The notes beneath the pieces are model-generated. The model worked only from the letters and a program-made list of their open reading frames with translations, had not been told where the DNA came from and did not search any database. Below, one piece after another: positions 60,510 through 64,000 of a stretch of DNA of 64,000 nt (the first letter of the stretch is position 1; each line of letters starts with the position of its first letter). Made by a program: the position numbers and the translations under genes. This DNA comes from Humibacillus xanthopallidus (GTDB taxonomy: Bacteria > Actinomycetota > Actinomycetes > Actinomycetales > Dermatophilaceae): NCBI RefSeq assembly GCF_006717145.1, contig NZ_VFQF01000001.1, positions 496,001-560,000 on the forward strand, given 5' to 3'.

Positions 60510-62560
60510 GGCACAGCGGGCTGGCCCGCGAGGGCGCCGTCCATGATCTGTCGCCAGATCGGCGCCGCGTAGCACGCTCCGGTCATCGCGTGACAGGACT
60601 TGCCGGCCATCGACACGTCGAACATCCGCCGGTTCGGGCGCGTCGGGTTGCCGACCCAGACGGCCGTCGCCAGCTGCGGCGTGTAGCCGACGAACCACGA
60701 CTGAGCGTTGCCGTCGGACGTGCCCGTCTTGCCGGCGGACACCCTGCCGCTCAGCTGGTTGAGGATGCCCGAGCCGTGGGTCATGTTGTACTCGAGGTAC
60801 TGGGTCGCCTGGCTCACCGCACCGGCGTCGGCGACCCGCTTGCACGACGGCTTCGGCGACCACAGGGTGTTGCCGCCCTGCTCGACGCTCGTCACCGGGT
60901 AGGGGGCGCAGAGGATCCCGCCGGCCGCGAGACCTGCGTAGGCGGTGGCCAGGGTCGCCGGCGAGATGGCCTGCGCGCCGAGGATGACCTGCGGCGGGTA
61001 GGTCCCGAGCGGCGACCCGTCACCTCCGTGGATGCCGAAGGCCTTCATCGTGTCGTGGATCGCGCACACGCCGATCTTGCTGGCGAGCGCGACGAAGGCT
61101 GAGTTCGTCGACTGGGCCGTCGCCGTCATGAGCGACATCCGGCCACCGCCCCACACCTCGTCGTTGTAGACCTTCCAGTCGGTGGTGAGGCCGCACGGCT
61201 GGGGGAACTGCGAGCGTGAGAACGTGGCCGGGGTCTGGTTGTCGGCCGCAGGTGCGTCGATGCTCGCGCTGGTCCCCAGGCCCTGCGCCATCGCGGTGAC
61301 GAGCGAGAACGCCTTGGCGGTCGAGCCGAACTGGAACCCGCCCGAGCCGCCGTACTTCGCGTCGACGGAGTAGTTGACCTCCGTCTGACCGGAGGTCGAG
61401 CTGCCGTATGCCGTGTCCTGGCCGAACGCGAGCACCTTGCCAGTGCCTGGCTCGGTGACGTAGGCCGCTGCCGCGACCCCGATCGAGTTGTGCTCCGGTG
61501 CCACCCTGCGCAGTGCTGCGTTCACCGTGTCCTCGACGTTCGGGTCGAGCGTCGTGTGGACCGTCAGACCGCCCTGGAAGAGAAGGTCGTGCCGCGCCTG
61601 CACGGTGGCGCCGAGGGCCGGCTGCTGCTCGAGCCAGCTGATGACGAAGGAGCAGAAGTACGGGTGGTTCGAGGCGGCACAGGTGGCGGGCAGGTTGGTG
61701 ACGTGCAGGTCGGCGGACAGCGGCCGTCTGACGGCACCCTGCCACTGCGCCGTCGTCAGCTCGCCGAGCTCGTGCATCCGGCCGAGCACGACGTTGCGCC
61801 GGGCCTGTGCCTTGTCCGGGTGGTGCACCGGGTCGGTGGCGCTCGGGCTCTGGACGAGTCCGGCCAGCGTCGCGGCCTCCGTCAGGCTGAGCGATGACGC
61901 GTGCACGTCGAAGTAGTGCAGGGCAGCCGCCTCGACGCCGTAGGACCCGTCCCCGTAGTACGCGAGGTTGAGGTAGCCCTGGAGGATCTCGTCCTTGCTC
62001 CACGAGCGTTCGAGGGCGACGGCATACCTGAGGTCGGTGAGCTTGCGGGGCAGGGTCTTGGCGATGGCCGCCTGCGCCTCTGAGGTCTGGCCCTGGCTGA
62101 GCGCCTTGGCCTGGAGCGTCATCTTGACGAACTGCTGCGTGAGGGTCGACGCGCCCTGCGTGGCCTCACCGGTCCGCAGATCCTGCAGAACGGCGCGGGT
62201 CAGGCCCGAGGGGTCGATGGCGCCATGGCCGTAGAAGCGGCTGTCCTCGATCGCCACCTGCGCCTCGCGCATGACAGGCGCGACCCGGGAGAGGCTGACG
62301 GTGCGGCGGTTCTGGTCCTGCGGGGCGGCGATGAGCGAGCCGTCGGCGGCGAGGATCCGTGAGCCCTGCGACATCGCGACCGCCGTGAAGGTGCTCGGCA
62401 GGTCGAGGAAGGCGGTGCTCCCGGAGTCGGCCAGGCTGCCGAGAGCCGCGACCGTCGGGGCCGAGAGGCCGGCGGCCAGCAGGCCGATCGCGCACGCCGC
62501 CACGACGAATCCCGCGAGGAGGCGGAGGATCCTGCCTGCACCGTGCCGTGGAGCGCTCAC
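60500..62560 (-). CDS. Class A penicillin-binding protein (transglycosylase/transpeptidase)
   Basis: Bifunctional cell-wall synthase, 686 residues from GTG 62560. One membrane anchor (about 11-40), then a GT51 glycosyltransferase domain (about 80-260) with the catalytic glutamate in AIEDSRFYGHGAIDPSG and GASTLTQQFVK. The transpeptidase domain (about 350-670) has SxxK in GSTAKAFS, SxN in QSTNSAF and KTGTSDGNAQ. The start was chosen because TAGGTT (plus-strand 62566-62571) lies 5 bp ahead, giving a leaderless mRNA; GTG at 62614 would add 18 residues. Confidence 0.93.
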   Translation of the reverse strand: MSAPRHGAGRILRLLAGFVVAACAIGLLAAGLSAPTVAALGSLADSGSTAFLDLPSTFTAVAMSQGSRILAADGSLIAAPQDQNRRTVSLSRVAPVMREAQVAIEDSRFYGHGAIDPSGLTRAVLQDLRTGEATQGASTLTQQFVKMTLQAKALSQGQTSEAQAAIAKTLPRKLTDLRYAVALERSWSKDEILQGYLNLAYYGDGSYGVEAAALHYFDVHASSLSLTEAATLAGLVQSPSATDPVHHPDKAQARRNVVLGRMHELGELTTAQWQGAVRRPLSADLHVTNLPATCAASNHPYFCSFVISWLEQQPALGATVQARHDLLFQGGLTVHTTLDPNVEDTVNAALRRVAPEHNSIGVAAAAYVTEPGTGKVLAFGQDTAYGSSTSGQTEVNYSVDAKYGGSGGFQFGSTAKAFSLVTAMAQGLGTSASIDAPAADNQTPATFSRSQFPQPCGLTTDWKVYNDEVWGGGRMSLMTATAQSTNSAFVALASKIGVCAIHDTMKAFGIHGGDGSPLGTYPPQVILGAQAISPATLATAYAGLAAGGILCAPYPVTSVEQGGNTLWSPKPSCKRVADAGAVSQATQYLEYNMTHGSGILNQLSGRVSAGKTGTSDGNAQSWFVGYTPQLATAVWVGNPTRPNRRMFDVSMAGKSCHAMTGACYAAPIWRQIMDGALAGQPAVPLP

Positions 62561-62673
62561 TCCTGAACCTACCCACACGAGCTTGACGACTCGCTGGACG
62601 CGAACTGGGTGCACTCTCAGGTGCGCGCTCGCGGGTGCTCCCGCTGGCGGGTCCGGCCCTCAGCGGGCCGGGG

Positions 62674-63048
62674 TCACCGGCGGACGAAGTCGCCGACCTC
62701 GGAGACGACGGTCAAGACGAACCAGCCAGCGGCGACGACCCAGCCGATGATGAGCGGCACCCGACCACGCAGGTCGCCGGCCTTCATCGCTCGCCGCCCG
62801 TAGTGGATGGCGAAGAAGCAGGGGACGACCACCACGGCGAGCGTGACTGCCGAGACGACGGCGATCGTCCAGCCCGGCGCCTCGGCGGTGCCGGCCTCGT
62901 AGCCCAGCATCGAGTAGAGGCCCTCGCCGACGGCGAAGGCGACGAAGAAGAACACCGGCACCAGGGCGACGCCGATCCATGCGCGCGTCAGCCACGGGGT
63001 CTGCTGACCCGTGGGGACGAGCGGCTGCTCCTGCTTGGAGCTGCTCAT
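62674..63048 (-). CDS. Small membrane protein with three helices
   Basis: 124 residues with hydrophobic segments at about 24-46, 61-83 and 99-119 and a short Gln-rich cytoplasmic N-terminus (MSSSKQEQPLVPTGQQTPW). No known family recognised. ATG at 63048 has AGGTAGGT 6-13 bp upstream. It lies upstream of the PBP gene on the same strand (113 bp gap) but the PBP has its own promoter. Confidence 0.7.
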   Translation of the reverse strand: MSSSKQEQPLVPTGQQTPWLTRAWIGVALVPVFFFVAFAVGEGLYSMLGYEAGTAEAPGWTIAVVSAVTLAVVVVPCFFAIHYGRRAMKAGDLRGRVPLIIGWVVAAGWFVLTVVSEVGDFVRR

Positions 63049-63441
63049 GACGCACCTACCTTTCCCCGCTTCGATCGTTCGCCCGAGGGGGGCACTCGAT
63101 CAAGGGACGAAGGTCCGCCTGAGTCGTCACACAGCGACCCCAGCGCAGGCGTGGCTCCCAGGGTGGCGTGCAGCAAGGGCTTGAACCCTCGGGCTCTGGC
63201 GCGTCTCATCAAGGAACCCTTCCTTTGGGTCGGAATCCTTGAGCACGGTCATCATGTCCAAGGCGCAGTCCTCGAGTGCAGTCATGACAGCGAGTTCCTC
63301 TACCCCTGTGAGAAGGGGGCCGTGGCAAGGCAGCTTCTTAGCGCTTCGCCGCCCGGAGAGTGTGCGCCAACTGCCCCACGTTCCTCGCCAAGACGACGAC
63401 AAGTGCCGAAGCAACACTGAGCACGCGGGACGTGTCAGGCC
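63049..63441. other. Gap of 393 bp with no confident gene
   Basis: Contains the ribosome site of the small membrane protein and an imperfect palindrome around 63211-63243 (CAAGGA...TCCTTG, with AAGGAACCCTTCCTT inside). Composition is less GC-rich than the core genes. Only a weak 52-codon frame on the minus strand is listed separately. Confidence 0.5.
63127..63285 (-). CDS. Possible small protein (52 aa), doubtful
   Basis: A minus-strand frame MTALEDCALDMMTVLKD and onward, 52 residues, with AGAGGA about 9 bp before the ATG at 63285. No family or membrane segment recognised; the Shine-Dalgarno match is the only support. Confidence 0.25.
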   Translation of the reverse strand: MTALEDCALDMMTVLKDSDPKEGFLDETRQSPRVQALAARHPGSHACAGVAV

Positions 63442-63885
63442 TCACGCTGTGGGGGCAGGCGCCACGGGCGGCCACGCGGCAGCCCAGGTGGCCTCGTCGG
63501 GCACCTGCTTGTTCGCGGCCAAGAGGTTCTCGATGCCTGCGAGTTTGATAGCCCAGTCCCCGGTAGGCATTGGCCCCTGCCACTCAGCGAGCTGTCGGAA
63601 CTCCGAGGAGAGGCGCTTGAGGTCGGCCGCAAGCTGCGTGTGGGCAGCGCTCTTGTCTAGCGGCTTGAAGGCCGCGGTTAAGATCCCGAGCGCGGCCGAA
63701 AGCGCCGCTGCGGCGGTTGTCATCCAGCTCGGTACGCTGGTCAGTGACGTGACTGCTGCCAGTGCCGCAAGGGCTGCAGTGAGTATCACCCCGGTCACAT
63801 TCAGGGCTGCAAAATACTCAGCGCGCTTGCAGTGGACCTTCGCATCGGCGAGGTACTCGTCCCTTTTGTCTTCGTAAATAGTCAT
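63442..63885 (-). CDS. SLATT-like two-helix membrane protein
   Basis: 147 residues. An N-terminal charged helix (MTIYEDKRDEYLADAKVHCKRAEYF), two transmembrane helices (about 26-46 and 50-68), then a cytoplasmic helix ending DLKRLSSEFRQLAEW. This matches the layout of SLATT domains, which occur as predicted pore-forming effectors beside nucleotide-sensing defence genes. ATG at 63885 has GCAGGA 9 bp upstream; the frame extends to 63936 without better starts. Codon use is less GC-biased than in neighbouring genes. Any partner gene would lie beyond the window edge. Confidence 0.6.
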   Translation of the reverse strand: MTIYEDKRDEYLADAKVHCKRAEYFAALNVTGVILTAALAALAAVTSLTSVPSWMTTAAAALSAALGILTAAFKPLDKSAAHTQLAADLKRLSSEFRQLAEWQGPMPTGDWAIKLAGIENLLAANKQVPDEATWAAAWPPVAPAPTA

Positions 63886-64000
63886 GAGAACCATTCCTGC
63901 TGCTCCAGTTGGCCGCCCTCGAACCGCCCGCTGCAACCTGGTCCGAGGACCCGCGATCTCATCGCCTACATCAATAGTCCGTAGCGCCAGGTCTGGGTCA

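Noticed and set aside
63338..63583. 81-residue minus-strand frame overlapping the SLATT-like gene
   Set aside because: It overlaps the better supported SLATT-like gene in another frame and shows no domain.

Overview
The window is chromosomal DNA of a high-GC actinobacterium. Most genes use G/C at the third codon position, many starts are GTG, and the core gene order is actinobacterial: hrcA-dnaJ-rsmE-HIT-phoH-ybeY-CNNM-era-leuA, then recO-uppS-znuACB-zur-glyS-dusB-dgt-dnaG. A mycothiol-dependent-type enzyme, an SigE-family ECF sigma factor and many leaderless promoters agree with this. Intrasporangiaceae is my best guess, from general resemblance only.

Layout. 1-1080: end of an aldehyde dehydrogenase. 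1212-3843: a secreted CHAP-domain protein and a DUF3097 gene. 4016-16197: housekeeping block (heat-shock repressor under CIRCE, DnaJ, rRNA enzymes, PhoH, YbeY, Era, and leuA behind a leucine attenuator). It contains a striking array of 40-bp palindromes at 7083-7766. 16295-36277: an accessory stretch lying between leuA and recO, whose central part (17886-34704) is a glucuronide catabolic locus. 36401-41933: recO, uppS, and the zinc uptake operon znuA-znuC-znuB-zur under Zur boxes. 42012-53830: glyS, sulfurtransferase, dusB, small genes, an ECF sigma gene broken by an in-frame amber codon, dgt, dnaG. 53902-57540: tRNA-Asn and a gluABCD-type transporter. 57731-63048: M23 peptidase, aldo/keto reductase, class A PBP and a membrane protein. 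The right edge carries a SLATT-like membrane protein in lower-GC DNA.

The most interesting system is at 17886-34704. On the minus strand lie uidA (beta-glucuronidase), gnd (6-phosphogluconate dehydrogenase), larE and larB in one apparent operon, facing larC. Beyond a repeat-flanked broken gene come a LacI regulator, a LarA-family nickel-pincer enzyme, uxaC, a fructuronate reductase, an FGGY gluconokinase-like gene and a GPH-type glucuronide transporter. No mannonate dehydratase, KDG kinase or KDPG aldolase is present. D-mannonate and D-gluconate are C2 epimers and LarA-family enzymes invert C2 of 2-hydroxyacids. I therefore propose the route glucuronide > glucuronate > fructuronate > mannonate > (LarA-like epimerase) gluconate > 6-phosphogluconate > ribulose-5-phosphate. 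The nickel-pincer cofactor genes are co-transcribed with the glucuronidase and Gnd. A shared motif of the form GGCAACTSGTKG lies before uidA, between larA-like and uxaC, and before the transporter; it is the likely LacI operator.

Two families of intergenic palindromic repeats and an octamer (GTATGCCG or its complement, about 50 copies by hand count) also stand out. The octamer forces otherwise rare TAT and GCA codons inside genes, so it looks selected as DNA.
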